From Vampirovibrio chlorellavorus (GTDB lineage: Bacteria > Cyanobacteriota > Vampirovibrionia > Vampirovibrionales > Vampirovibrionaceae), in contig CAIPMU010000016.1 of the NCBI GenBank assembly GCA_903866275.1, positions 124,001-188,000 of the forward strand: a DNA stretch of 64,000 nucleotides. Reading direction: 5' to 3'. The notes below the pieces were generated by a model, which did no database searches, was not told where the DNA came from, and was given only the letters and a program-made list of their open reading frames with translations. Numbering within the stretch: position 1 is the first letter of the stretch; each line of letters opens with the position of its first letter. Made by a program: the position numbers and the translations under genes. Positions 47,128 to 56,275 of this stretch are shown here, piece after piece.

Positions 47128-49689
47128 CTAGGCTGGGGCGGCCTCTGGGGTTTCCACTTCGCGGGAGAAACCACAGCCTTTCTCGGAGCAAGCGTGGAAG
47201 GTGCCTTTCTTCAGCACTTTCTCAGTGAGGAGATGACCGCAGTCGGGGCATTTATCAGCCACGGGCTTGTTCCAGAAGGCCTGATCGCAATCCGGGTAGC
47301 GGTTGCAGCCGTAGAAAATCTTGCCTCGGCGAGATTTCTTGGCCACCACTTCGCCTTCGCCGCACTTGGGACAGACAATGCCGGTCTTTTGCTCGAACGA
47401 TTTCGTCGCGCCGCAGCCTTCGCTCTGGCACTTCAGATACTCGCCAAAACGACCGTGCTTCATCAGCATATCGCCGCCGCACTTCTCGCATTTCTCGTCG
47501 CTGGGCTGATCCTCAGGCAAGGCTTTTTGATCCTTGCTCAATGGGCGGGTATATTTGCACTCGGGATACCCGGTACAGCCCATAAACTGACTGCCCCACC
47601 GGCTGGTCTTCAAAGACATGGGCTTTTCACAATCCGGGCAGCTTTCGCCTTCCAGCAGGATAACCACTTTTTCCATCTCATCGCCGGCTTTTTTCAGCGT
47701 GGCTTCAAAGGGCTCGTAGAAATCACGAATCACGCCGCGCCAGGGCAGGTTGTTGTCCTCAATTTCATCCAGCTTGTTTTCCATACCGGCGGTAAAGCCC
47801 ACATCCACGATGTCCTGGAAGTGCTTCACCAAGACATCATTGACGGCCTTGCCCAACGGGGTGGGCTTCAGAGCTTTGTTTTCCATGAAGACATAGCCGC
47901 GATCCTGCACCGTAGCGATGGTAGGTGCATACGTACTCGGTCGACCAATGCCCAATTCTTCCAGCGTTTTCACCAGACTGGCTTCGTTAAAGCGCGGTGG
48001 TGGTTCGGTAAAGTGCTGCTTGGGCTCCACTTTGGAGGCCACCAGCTTATCGCCCTTGACCACATCCAGCAGGGCCGAACTGGTCACTTCCTCGTCTTCG
48101 GCCGCTTGATAGACGGCCATATAGCCCTTGAAAATCACCTTGCTGTCGGAACCGCGCAAGAGCAAGTTCTGGCAGGCCACTTCCACGGTCTTGGTGCGAA
48201 TCTGGGCCGCGTCCATCTGGGAGGACATAAACCGATTCCAGATGATGCTGTAAATGCGGTACTGCTCTTCGTTCAAGGCATCCCGTACCGAATCAGGGGT
48301 ACGGCTGATGTAAGTGGGTCGGATCGCTTCGTGGGCGTCCTGCACGTTTTTCTTGGCTTTTTTGGTGTAATCGTTGGGCTCGGCCGGGTAAAACTCAGGG
48401 CCGTACTGGGCCACGATAAATTCCTTGGCCGCATCGCGCGCTTCATCGGCTACGCGGGTGCTGTCGGTTCTCATGTAACTGATCAAACCTTCGGGGCCGT
48501 TGCCGAGATCCATACCCTCATAGAGCTTTTGGGCAATCTGCATGGTCTTTTTCACCGAATAACCAAAGCGGGTGCTGGCTTCCCGCTGCAGGGTGCTGGT
48601 GATAAAGGGCGGTTGGGGCTTGCGTTTGGCCTCGCGAGTGTTGACCGCAGCTACTTCGTAAGGCTGGGTTTCCAGCGTTTTTACGATGGCTTTCGCCGCG
48701 GCTTCGTCCTTGATTTCGGCTTTTTCGCCGTCGATTTTGGCCAGGTTGGCGACCATGCCGCCCGCGTCTTTCAGGGATTTTTTTAGCTCGGTGGCCACCG
48801 TCCAGTATTCTACAGGAACAAAGGCGTTAATTTCGGCTTCACGTTCGCAGATAATGCGGACGGCCACACTTTGCACCCGACCGGCGGACAGGCCCTTGCT
48901 CACTTTTTTCCAGAGCAGCGGGCTGAGCTTGTAGCCCACCAAGCGATCCAGAATGCGGCGGGTCTGCTGGGCATTCACCCGGTGGTAATCAATCTCGCGC
49001 GGATTCTGAATGGCTTCCAGAATGGCGTTCTTGGTGATCTCATGAAACTCAATGCGGTGCACCGTTGCCTTGGTATTGTCCAACAGCTCGGACACGTGCC
49101 AGGCAATTGCTTCCCCCTCGCGGTCAGGGTCAGCTGCGAGATAGATGGTGTCACTTTTTCGGGCGGCTTGTCGTAGCTCCTCCACCAGATCGGCCTTGGC
49201 GGCCAACACTTCATAGAGGGGTTCAAAATCGTTGTCGATATCGACGCCCAGTTTTTTCTCGGGCAGGTCGCGAATATGGCCCACGCTGGCCTTGATCATA
49301 AACTTGGCGCCCAGAATCTTCTTCAGGGTCTTGGCCTTGGCGGGGGACTCAACAATCACCAGCGAACGGCCACTGCCCGCCTCGCCCCAATCCTCATCAT
49401 CAACGGATGAGGCGCTACCTGCCTTTTTGGTGCTGGCCTTAGTCGTGCTCTTTTTGGCAGCGGTCTTAGGGGCGGCCTTTGCCCCCGTTTTGGGCGCGGC
49501 TTTGGCGGCTATTTTAGCAGCAGGCTTGGCTGCTTTGGCTGTGGTGGTTTTGGAGGCAGCTGTTTTGGGCGCAGCCTTGCTCATGGTTTTTGCAGCCGTT
49601 TTCGGGGTGGCCTTGGTCGCCTTGGATTCGGCTTTGACTGAAGCTTTTGCAGCGGGCTTGGCTGCGGGTTTGGCTACGGATTTAGGCAT
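47128..49689 (-). CDS. topA: DNA topoisomerase I with N-terminal Lys/Ala-rich tail
   Basis: About 853 residues from ATG 49689 (MPKSVAKPAAK); ATG 49713 is an alternative. The first ~100 residues are Lys/Ala/Thr/Pro repeats. The toprim domain begins SLVIVESPAKAKTLKKILG, with ADPDREGEAIAWH. The catalytic Tyr is in GLISYMRTDSTRV, and SKGLSAGRVQSVAVR is also conserved. Four C-terminal zinc-ribbon modules follow (CPDCEKP, CEKCGGD, CPKCGEG, CPDCGHL). It relaxes negative supercoils by single-strand passage. Lysine-rich tails on bacterial TopA are known at the C terminus in Actinobacteria; here the tail is N-terminal. Confidence 0.95.
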   Translation of the reverse strand: MPKSVAKPAAKPAAKASVKAESKATKATPKTAAKTMSKAAPKTAASKTTTAKAAKPAAKIAAKAAPKTGAKAAPKTAAKKSTTKASTKKAGSASSVDDEDWGEAGSGRSLVIVESPAKAKTLKKILGAKFMIKASVGHIRDLPEKKLGVDIDNDFEPLYEVLAAKADLVEELRQAARKSDTIYLAADPDREGEAIAWHVSELLDNTKATVHRIEFHEITKNAILEAIQNPREIDYHRVNAQQTRRILDRLVGYKLSPLLWKKVSKGLSAGRVQSVAVRIICEREAEINAFVPVEYWTVATELKKSLKDAGGMVANLAKIDGEKAEIKDEAAAKAIVKTLETQPYEVAAVNTREAKRKPQPPFITSTLQREASTRFGYSVKKTMQIAQKLYEGMDLGNGPEGLISYMRTDSTRVADEARDAAKEFIVAQYGPEFYPAEPNDYTKKAKKNVQDAHEAIRPTYISRTPDSVRDALNEEQYRIYSIIWNRFMSSQMDAAQIRTKTVEVACQNLLLRGSDSKVIFKGYMAVYQAAEDEEVTSSALLDVVKGDKLVASKVEPKQHFTEPPPRFNEASLVKTLEELGIGRPSTYAPTIATVQDRGYVFMENKALKPTPLGKAVNDVLVKHFQDIVDVGFTAGMENKLDEIEDNNLPWRGVIRDFYEPFEATLKKAGDEMEKVVILLEGESCPDCEKPMSLKTSRWGSQFMGCTGYPECKYTRPLSKDQKALPEDQPSDEKCEKCGGDMLMKHGRFGEYLKCQSEGCGATKSFEQKTGIVCPKCGEGEVVAKKSRRGKIFYGCNRYPDCDQAFWNKPVADKCPDCGHLLTEKVLKKGTFHACSEKGCGFSREVETPEAAPA

Positions 49690-49749
49690 TTGGCAGGGAT
49701 ACCATTCTATCAAGTCGTCTAATGAAACGGAAAAACTGATGCGCTCCGA

Positions 49750-50433
49750 GTAAATTTACTCATGCTGGGCTGCTACTTTATATGAGCTTGGCAGATTGCC
49801 ATATTAATAGTTATAGCAAACAAATTTCAAGGGGGAACACCTGAGTGTTTTCAAAAGTCCACCGCTCAGCACCGTAAGCGGGAACATTTTTGCATGCCGG
49901 GCGATCTAAAACAGCATCAAGCTGAAACGCGAGCTCTCCAATGGTTTCCAATAAGTTTTCAAGTTGCTGGAGGATGAAACCATGCCCGTGGCCCACGGTA
50001 CTGTCCGCATCCGGCAAGCGGCTCTCGCGTCTTGAGTTCTACCCCGGTTGAACCGGTTCAACGCCGGATGATTTCCCGAGAGCGCGAATCTCACCAGACC
50101 AGACGGCAGCTGATGGAAATGTCTTTTTGGAAAAACAGAGGCTGGACGGTATAATGTAACAACGCTTCATAATATAAGCCGACAAAAAATCAAAGGGATA
50201 GAGTTTCGGATAGGCAACACGCTCAGGTCAGGCGGCTCAGTCCGCTCACTGAGGAAACGCCAAACTCGGGAAAAGCCAAACGCGTGGATAGTAGACACGC
50301 CAACACCTCAGCAGGAAAGTATAAACGTCAGAAAGAAAGTAAACCGGTTGGCCAGATTCCAGAACCCAGGAACGCCATCCTTCAAGCATCCCGGAATCCT
50401 TGAACCCCAGACACAACCGTTAGAGAGGTAGAG
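49750..50433. promoter_or_regulatory. Intergenic region with strong promoter and structured leader
   Basis: A near-consensus plus-strand promoter TTGGAA-N17-TATAAT lies at 50127-50155, giving a start near 50162 and a ~270-nt leader for the gene at 50434. The leader contains a nested hairpin at 50222-50253 (CTCAG..GCGG..CCGC..CTGAG) and a stem-loop at 50282-50300 (GCGTG/CACGC). No riboswitch class was recognised. To the left (49750-50120), a 68-codon minus frame at 49811-50017 is doubtful. Confidence 0.6.
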
Positions 50434-51255
50434 ATGACCATGACATTCAAAACGACTGCCAAAACCCTGTGCTGCGCGCAACTGGCGCTGGGAATCCTGC
50501 TAACGCCTGCGCTGGCCTTGGCGGACAGCAACCTGATTCAACTCAAGCCCCTGCAAAAGGAAAACACGGTTTACACCAATACCCCTGCCAACCCTGCCCC
50601 CGGTGCCGCCCTCAATAACCCCAACGGCGGCTACGGCTTGCCCAGCTACGGCAACAACTATTACGCCCCCAGCGATGACAGCAACACCCTGAAAGGCCAT
50701 GTCATCTCCATTCCCAAGGGCACCATGATGTCCATTCAGCTCGATCAGCCCATTAACTCCTACTCGGCACACGTGGGCGACCCGATTAATGCCACGCTGG
50801 AAAACGATCTGTACATCAATGATGTCATGGCCGTCCCTGCAGGGAGTCAGGTGCAAGGGCAGGTGGCCAGTGTCAGCAGCTCCGCCATGATGGGCAAACA
50901 CGGCGACATCGACGTACGCTTTGACAACGTCAAACTGCAAGACGGCCGGGTGATCCCGGTCAACGCGCATATCGTCACCCACGACAAAAGCGGCGTGTTG
51001 CGCGGCGATACCTATCTGATGGACGTAGCCAAAGGCGTGGGCATCGCCGCAGGCGCAACCGGCGTGGGCACTTTAATGGGCACCGCTGCAGGCAGCCTCT
51101 TGGGTAGCGCAGGCACGGGCGCCCTCTTCGGGCTGGGCGTAGGCGCCATTGGCGGCATGGGTTACGCCATGGCCCGCAAGGGAAAAGATGTCATCGTGCC
51201 CGCCGGGTCACGCATGAGCCTAATCATTGATTCGCCGATTACGGTGAACAACTAA
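50434..51255 (+). CDS. Secreted protein with beta-rich domain and glycine zipper, hypothetical
   Basis: 273 residues. Signal peptide ending PALALA. An Asn/Pro/Gly/Tyr-rich linker runs to residue 85, then a beta-rich part with IPKGTMMSIQLDQPINS, VPAGSQVQGQV and VRFDNVKLQDGRVIPV. A glycine zipper spans about 195-235 (GVGIAAGATGVGTLMGTAAG), then VPAGSRMSLIIDSPITV closes the beta domain. Two PKGT/PAGS strands around a variable loop recall the VirB10/TrbI beta-barrel fold, but similarity is weak. AGAGAGGTAGAG precedes the ATG. A clean terminator follows. Confidence 0.75.
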   Translation: MTMTFKTTAKTLCCAQLALGILLTPALALADSNLIQLKPLQKENTVYTNTPANPAPGAALNNPNGGYGLPSYGNNYYAPSDDSNTLKGHVISIPKGTMMSIQLDQPINSYSAHVGDPINATLENDLYINDVMAVPAGSQVQGQVASVSSSAMMGKHGDIDVRFDNVKLQDGRVIPVNAHIVTHDKSGVLRGDTYLMDVAKGVGIAAGATGVGTLMGTAAGSLLGSAGTGALFGLGVGAIGGMGYAMARKGKDVIVPAGSRMSLIIDSPITVNN

Positions 51256-51279
51256 AATATTCGCTCCTCAGAGCAATTG

Positions 51280-51314
51280 AAAAGACCCGGTGTTTCAGGA
51301 CACCGGGTCTTTTT
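51280..51314 (+). terminator. Intrinsic terminator
   Basis: Perfect stem AAAGACCCGGTGT/ACACCGGGTCTTT with a T run; A/T flanks allow action on both strands. Confidence 0.9.
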
Positions 51315-51380
51315 AATAGAAGCTCTGAAAAAATTACAGCCTTGATCAGGATGCTGTTGGAAAGCTGTTATTAAAGTTTG

Positions 51381-51818
51381 CTAGATAGAAAATCCGTCAC
51401 GGGCTATAGATCTTTCTCGCTTGTAAGTCCCGACTCCCAAGCGTTGTTCAGCATCTTTCAGGAATACTCTTTCTGCCTTGTGTTTAGTGGTATAAGGCGC
51501 ATTCGAATCGCCCCACTGGCGATTCTCCAACGCAGTCAAACGACGTTCCTTTAATTGTGCAAAGCGTACCCGTTCTTTGCCGCTTAACTTGTCCTTGCTG
51601 GCCAGACGATGCAATTCGCTTTTACTGGAAAACAAAGACTTCAGCCGAGCACCTAAACCATCCTTCTTTACGGTTTTTCCACTGAATTCATAAGAATCCC
51701 GACCCCATTTTACAATGGTCGACTTGCCGGTTCTGTCCAGTGCACTTTCTACCTTGGCGACTGCAGAAGGGTTACTACGGGCAGCACGGCAGAAAGTTTC
51801 AACAGCGGTCATATTCAT
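51381..51818 (-). CDS. Basic hypothetical protein, 145 residues
   Basis: From ATG 51818 (MNMTAVETFCRAARSNPSAV); an upstream ATG at 51857 would add 13 residues. The protein is strongly basic (many Lys and Arg), with a central Ser/Lys segment (LKSLFSSKSELHRLASKDKL) and no hydrophobic span. It is AT-richer than its neighbours by eye. It could be a nucleic-acid binding or exported protein. Not recognised. Confidence 0.55.
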   Translation of the reverse strand: MNMTAVETFCRAARSNPSAVAKVESALDRTGKSTIVKWGRDSYEFSGKTVKKDGLGARLKSLFSSKSELHRLASKDKLSGKERVRFAQLKERRLTALENRQWGDSNAPYTTKHKAERVFLKDAEQRLGVGTYKRERSIARDGFSI

Positions 51819-51944
51819 AACATAACGCCTTTGGATATAATCCACAAAAAACAACAATCTACAATAGTATTAAAATAAAAATGTGAAAAAAGATGCGCTT
51901 TTTTCCACACCAAATTAAACACCCATGGTCTATCCTGTCCGAAA

Positions 51945-52286
51945 TTACTTGAACAACACCTTGGGCTGCAACTGCTGGATCAGCAGATCCATGTTCTTTT
52001 TGCTGAGATCGGGCATTTTACGGTAGAAGTCCTGAACACCTTCAAAAGGCCGAACGCGCATCACCTTCAGGGCCAACTCCTCATCCAGACCGGGCAGGGC
52101 TTTCAGTTGGTTCAGGCCGGTTTTATTGATGTTCACCCGCCGGGCCACGGTCACCGACTGACGCAAGTCATGAGCATACGCAATCTCGGGTGGGGCATAA
52201 GGTTCTTCGAGGGTGGCCCCCCAAACCGTTGCGCCCAGTGACAGGAGCACACCCAAAAGCACGCCACCACCACTAGCCTTCAACAT
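51945..52286 (-). CDS. Secreted helix-hairpin-helix protein, ComEA-like
   Basis: 113 residues. Signal peptide MLKASGGGVLLGVLLSLGATVWGA, then a helix-hairpin-helix motif RVNINKTGLNQLKALPGLDEELALKVMRVRPF (about 50-80). ComEA binds DNA outside the membrane during natural transformation, and the related PsbU of cyanobacteria has the same fold. Position-specific residues fit a ComEA-type HhH. The protein is short, with no other domain. No competence genes are adjacent. Confidence 0.75.
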   Translation of the reverse strand: MLKASGGGVLLGVLLSLGATVWGATLEEPYAPPEIAYAHDLRQSVTVARRVNINKTGLNQLKALPGLDEELALKVMRVRPFEGVQDFYRKMPDLSKKNMDLLIQQLQPKVLFK

Positions 52287-52823
52287 ACACCATCATTCCT
52301 TTGAACAAACATCCAGCGACTCATTTCACATTACGCAGTTTCATCACCCGAAGACGATGCACCACTATTCTAACTCTCCTGCGGCCAACGAAAAACATAC
52401 GCTGTGACTGCCCCATAAGGCAACGCTCGCTACGGGTAATGTGAATCAATTGTTACACGTTTATTTTCGCATCAGAACCAAAAAATCCGAAAACGCTCAC
52501 AAATGATAGCCAAATCACCCCAATCCTTGCCAGGCCATCAGCAACCGGGCACAAACCGATGGCAAACACAGACCCATTGATCCAATGGCTTACACCCTCA
52601 TCCATTGGGAGGAACTTACTACACTTGACTTGTCCGATTATTGCAAAATCGTATAATAGAACTTGATCCAGTTTTAAGTCGTGCAGCTTCAATCATTCCA
52701 ATGTGATTTCACTCATCTGATTTCACCGGCGGCCCCTTACGTTTCAGCAAATTTAGCCTGAAACCGTTTTGAATTTTACGAACGATCCGATAACCATTCA
52801 CCAGGTTCAAGCATTGTAGGGAA
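52287..52823. promoter_or_regulatory. Intergenic region with promoter for the zinc-ribbon gene
   Basis: About 535 bp between divergent genes. TATAAT at 52652-52657 with TTGTCC 16 bp upstream makes a plausible plus-strand promoter, leaving a ~160-nt leader. A 79-codon minus frame at 52453-52692 overlaps it and looks spurious. Confidence 0.5.
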
Positions 52824-53369
52824 ATGGGTGTGATGCAAATCATCAAGGCTCTAGCGGCCTTTTACACAGCCTTAGTGCATCAGGATTGCGAACATCCCCG
52901 TGTGGCGCCACCGGGGAGCTCGTGCAGATCTGGCCACAATCAGGCCCATGCAACCGAGACACCCAGCACGTATTGCGAAGACTGCGGTTACAAAGTCCGG
53001 GCCTTATGGAGCATCTGCCGGTGTCGCACCTGCGGGGGCAAACGCCAGCCCAAACGCGGCATGGATAGACGCATTCGGCCGCTATATCGCTACTGCCAGC
53101 ATTGTGGGCAAACGGATTTCCAGCTCATCAAAAAAGATCGCATTAACGTGCACGAAATGCCCTATGCCCTGCTCACCAAAGAGATTGACTATACCGAAGA
53201 GCGCCAGCCGTCACCCAAACGGGCTGCAAACCCCTTTGTGGCCGCCTACCGGCAGCTGGATATTGTGGAAGGCGAAGTGCTGCATCGCAGCGAGGAAGTC
53301 TTCAGCCGCAGTCAGCACCCCGGTTACTCCCAAACCACCGCCGATGGATTTCATCGCAGCTCACGCTAA
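52824..53369 (+). CDS. Zinc-ribbon protein, hypothetical
   Basis: 181 residues. Three CxxC knuckles are visible: YCEDCGYK, CRCRTCGGK and YCQHCGQT, consistent with one or two zinc ribbons in the central third. The C-terminal half is polar, with no known fold. The N terminus MGVMQIIKALAAFYTALVH is mildly hydrophobic. An ATG at 52833 is an alternative start. Overlapping frames in this region show no comparable motif pattern. Nucleic-acid or protein binding is possible. Confidence 0.65.
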   Translation: MGVMQIIKALAAFYTALVHQDCEHPRVAPPGSSCRSGHNQAHATETPSTYCEDCGYKVRALWSICRCRTCGGKRQPKRGMDRRIRPLYRYCQHCGQTDFQLIKKDRINVHEMPYALLTKEIDYTEERQPSPKRAANPFVAAYRQLDIVEGEVLHRSEEVFSRSQHPGYSQTTADGFHRSSR

Positions 53370-53503
53370 GCAGAATAACCCTATAGCCACTACAGTTTAT
53401 CCAGTTTGCACCATTCAGTCTGAAACTGAATTCAAGAAAATGACATTCTGGCCGAGGAATATTGATAAATCCTCTTCAAATCTGCCATAGGAAGCGCCAG
53501 CGG

Positions 53504-54625
53504 ATGAAATATCTTAAAATCGGTATCTACATTTCATTCACATTGATTTGCCTGCTGTTGCAACTGTCCTTTGTGCTGGAAAGTTTTACGTTAATGGACA
53601 AAAGCCAGCTACCCTTGCTCTCAGGCTTTTCAGCAGGCTTGGCGATGGTCGCTGCCTTTCTGTCGTTTCCGATTAGCTGGCTCTCAAATTTAATGGCTCA
53701 CGCAATACCCGGCGGGTTTTCCAATCTCTTTCCCATTACCCACATTGCCAGCCTGAACAGCCCTCTCAATGCGATGTTCGACAGCCTGCCCGTGCTTTCC
53801 GGACTGGATCCCCGACTATTGCTAGGCCAGTACTTTGTTCCCGGACAACTGGACTGGCCTTTGCTTCTCTCAATCCCAGCCTGGAACACCTTGGAGCGCG
53901 CTTTGATTCGCCTTGTGGAAGGCTATGAAGAAGACGAACGGCGAGCAAACCATGCCAGCCAGGCAGAAGCGCTGTCGCAAAAATTTATGAACCCCATCCC
54001 ACCAGCCCCTATCCCAGAACCCACCAGGGATTCGAGTGTGGACAAAAGCCTTTATTCACAAATTCTGAATGACCTGAAAAGCGAAGTTCGAAAACTGGAA
54101 ACCGAAGTCCACGTTGACCCCTTGACCCAACTCTACAACAAGGGCTACTTTCAAAAACGGTTGAAAACAGAGATGCTGAATGCCAAGAGCAACCAGGGCT
54201 TCCTGTCCTTGATTATGATCGATCTCGATAACTTCAAGCGACTCAACGACACCTATGGTCATATCATTGGAGATCAGGCCCTGATTGAAACCGCTCGCTG
54301 CCTGCGACAGTTCGCCCAGGAAAACCGCAACATCGTGCCATGCCGGTATGGCGGGGAAGAACTCGCCCTAATTCTAGCGAACAACATCGCCACAGCCGGA
54401 GAGCAACTAGCCGAGCGTATTTGTCGGCAGATTCAAGGCATTCGGCTGCCAGACGCACCTCAAGTGCAGATCACAGCCAGCTTGGGCGTGTTTTCTGTTG
54501 AATATAAGGCCACCAATGGTAGCTATGATTTAAGCCCGTTGCTCATGGTGGCCAAAGCCGACGAGCTCATGTATCAGGCCAAACAAGCCGGAAAAAACCA
54601 AACCATGAGCGCCCGACTGGTTTAG
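53504..54625 (+). CDS. Membrane diguanylate cyclase (GGDEF domain)
   Basis: 373 residues from ATG 53504, which has AGGAAG 9 nt upstream. Two or three N-terminal hydrophobic segments (about 5-27 and 40-65) anchor the protein. A predicted coiled linker (LNDLKSEVRKLETEVHVD) leads into DPLTQLYNKGYFQKRL, the GGDEF start. The active-site motif is RYGGEELAL (about 280-288), compatible with catalysis. No RxxD inhibitory site lies 5 residues before it. The enzyme would make cyclic di-GMP from GTP, controlling surface attachment or motility. Confidence 0.92.
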   Translation: MKYLKIGIYISFTLICLLLQLSFVLESFTLMDKSQLPLLSGFSAGLAMVAAFLSFPISWLSNLMAHAIPGGFSNLFPITHIASLNSPLNAMFDSLPVLSGLDPRLLLGQYFVPGQLDWPLLLSIPAWNTLERALIRLVEGYEEDERRANHASQAEALSQKFMNPIPPAPIPEPTRDSSVDKSLYSQILNDLKSEVRKLETEVHVDPLTQLYNKGYFQKRLKTEMLNAKSNQGFLSLIMIDLDNFKRLNDTYGHIIGDQALIETARCLRQFAQENRNIVPCRYGGEELALILANNIATAGEQLAERICRQIQGIRLPDAPQVQITASLGVFSVEYKATNGSYDLSPLLMVAKADELMYQAKQAGKNQTMSARLV

Positions 54626-54713
54626 CGCCCCATTACAGTCAAGTCAAACGCCAACCAGCAAACGAATGATACGCTCACCCTGGCGATGATTTACAAACCG
54701 CACTGGGCAAACC

Positions 54714-54995
54714 TTACTGGCCAAATGCGGCACCGCTGCGCACGACCATTTCAACCAGACCGCGCTGTACTAAATCCAGAGCGAAAAATAGTAACATGGG
54801 GGATAAATCCAGGCCGCCAATGGGGGGAATCAGACGACTAAAGGGAGCCATCACCGGATCGGTCACATCCCGCAAAAAGCGAAAGGGCTGATTATACCAG
54901 TTAATACTGGGCAGCCAGGTCAACAAAATACGGGCGATGAGAATGTACTTGAATACATTGATCACATTCAGGATCAGCAACAGAATCTGAGCCAC
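54714..54995 (-). CDS. YggT family membrane protein
   Basis: 93 residues with two hydrophobic segments (4-29 and about 62-82) and the YggT motif RILLTWLPSINWYNQPFRFLRDVTDPVMAPFSRLIPPIGGLDLSP. Single-repeat members are common in Cyanobacteria and Gram-positive bacteria and are linked to cell division or chloroplast-type nucleoid distribution. Located between the diguanylate cyclase (convergent) and mtnP. Confidence 0.9.
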   Translation of the reverse strand: MAQILLLILNVINVFKYILIARILLTWLPSINWYNQPFRFLRDVTDPVMAPFSRLIPPIGGLDLSPMLLFFALDLVQRGLVEMVVRSGAAFGQ

Positions 54996-55103
54996 GATGT
55001 ATCCTTTCTGACAAGTTGAAATCTGACAGGCTAGGCCGAATAGCTATTAGCGTACCATCTCTGACTCAATTTCAGATCTGATAATTTCAGGGTCGGATCA
55101 AAT

Positions 55104-55137
55104 ATCGGGCTAAGACAAATGAACGCCTTAGCCCGAT
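55104..55137 (-). terminator. Hairpin terminator after the MTA phosphorylase gene
   Basis: Perfect 11-bp stem ATCGGGCTAAG/CTTAGCCCGAT with 12-nt loop between mtnP and yggT. The T run is short on the minus strand and better on the plus strand. Confidence 0.6.
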
Positions 55138-55161
55138 TTTCAAAAACGCAAGGCCGAACGA

Positions 55162-55986
55162 CTAACCGTGACGTGAGGACACCAGCACATTGGCGAACTC
55201 AGGGGCTTTTTCGGCGGTGGGAATGTACTCGATCAACTTGAAGAGCAGGTTACGCAGCTTCACGTTGTTGGCGGTAAACACTTCAATCACTTCCGCATGA
55301 CTAACCGGCGGAACGCCTTCCACACCCGTGTCGTAATCGGTAATCAGGGAGATGTTCAGGGGATCCATCTCCATTTCTTTCACCAGATGCGCTTCCGGGT
55401 ACTGGGTCATGTTGATCACTTCCCAACCCTGATTACGGAACCAGATGGATTCAGAGCGAGTGCTGAAACGGGGGCCTTGAATGACCACAATGGTGCCGCC
55501 ATTGTGGAACGGAATACCGCAATCTTTGGCGGCTTTCACGGCCAGTTCGCGCAGCTCTTCCGAGTAGGGATCAGCGCCGCTGACGTGGGTGGTGATGGGG
55601 CCATCGAAGAAGGTATCGAGGCGGCCATTGGTGCGATCCACATACTGATCGCAGAAGACAAATTCGCCCGGCTTGATGTGTGCCTGCAAGCTACCGGCGG
55701 CGCAAGGGCAAATGACGCGCTGGATGCCTAACGATTTAAAGGCCCACACGTTAGCGCGATAGTTGATTTTGTGGGGCGGCAGGGAGTGATCGCGACCGTG
55801 GCGGGGCAGGAAAGCCACGCGCTTACCGGCAATGGTGCCGATGGTAATCACCGCACTGGGTGAGCCGTAAGGGGTTTCAACCTTAATTTCGGTGGCGTCT
55901 TCAATGAAATCATAAAAGCCGGAACCGCCAAAAACGCCGATTTCAGCGACTGGGGTTTTGTTTTCGGTAAAGCTAAAGGGGGGCAT
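55162..55986 (-). CDS. mtnP: S-methyl-5'-thioadenosine phosphorylase
   Basis: 274 residues from ATG 55986, which has GGAG 8 nt upstream; a GTG 9 bp further out is less likely. It shows IGVFGGSGFYDF, the phosphate loop LPRHGRDHSLPPHKINYRAN, and NMTQYPEAHLVKEMEM, the MTA phosphorylase form of the substrate loop. It splits methylthioadenosine to adenine and methylthioribose-1-phosphate in methionine salvage. It stands alone with its own terminator. Confidence 0.94.
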   Translation of the reverse strand: MPPFSFTENKTPVAEIGVFGGSGFYDFIEDATEIKVETPYGSPSAVITIGTIAGKRVAFLPRHGRDHSLPPHKINYRANVWAFKSLGIQRVICPCAAGSLQAHIKPGEFVFCDQYVDRTNGRLDTFFDGPITTHVSGADPYSEELRELAVKAAKDCGIPFHNGGTIVVIQGPRFSTRSESIWFRNQGWEVINMTQYPEAHLVKEMEMDPLNISLITDYDTGVEGVPPVSHAEVIEVFTANNVKLRNLLFKLIEYIPTAEKAPEFANVLVSSRHG

Positions 55987-56207
55987 TGCGGTCACTCCAT
56001 GAATGCGTGATATTGACGATGTTGAGGGGATCTAGTGGTATGAGACGTATGCAAAATGGTACGAAAAAGCCAGTTCATTTGCAAATTCCAGCCACCGGCT
56101 ACGAGGAGGGCAGCCTTCGGCCAGCTATCTCGCTATAGACAAACAGGCAAAGAAAAAGCGGCGCTGCGATTGGAGGTAATCAAATTCAGCAGGCCGCTTT
56201 GGATAAT

Positions 56208-56262
56208 TGATAATTATTCTCAACTGATAGAAATAGAGTACCCTATCTGAGAATCATTTGCA
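56208..56262. promoter_or_regulatory. Two Fur-box-like operators
   Basis: TGATAATTATTCTCA (56208-56222) differs from the 7-1-7 Fur consensus TGATAATnATTATCA at one position. TGAGAATCATTTGCA (56248-56262) differs at three. They are 40 bp apart centre to centre, in an AT-rich patch upstream of a 52-codon ORF, and about 220 bp from mtnP. Confidence 0.45.
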
Positions 56263-56275
56263 ACTAGGGCTTCGG

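Noticed and set aside
47116-48786. 556-codon open frame antisense to topA
   Set aside because: It lies wholly opposite topA, whose motifs are complete. Long antisense frames are common in GC-rich coding DNA, and the translation shows no domain.
49811-50017. 68-codon minus frame between topA and the promoter region
   Set aside because: No ribosome site or conserved motif. The composition is plausible, so a gene cannot be fully excluded.
50020-50100. tRNA-like or riboswitch-like inverted repeats upstream of the promoter
   Set aside because: The inverted repeats (for example around gaaccggttc) do not make a cloverleaf or match a riboswitch core, and they lie upstream of the mapped-by-eye transcription start.
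52453-52692. 79-codon minus frame
   Set aside because: It overlaps the likely promoter of the zinc-ribbon gene and has no ribosome site or motif.
56056-56250. 64-codon plus frame downstream of mtnP
   Set aside because: It runs through the Fur-box-like site and AT-rich promoter region; no ribosome site or recognisable protein features.
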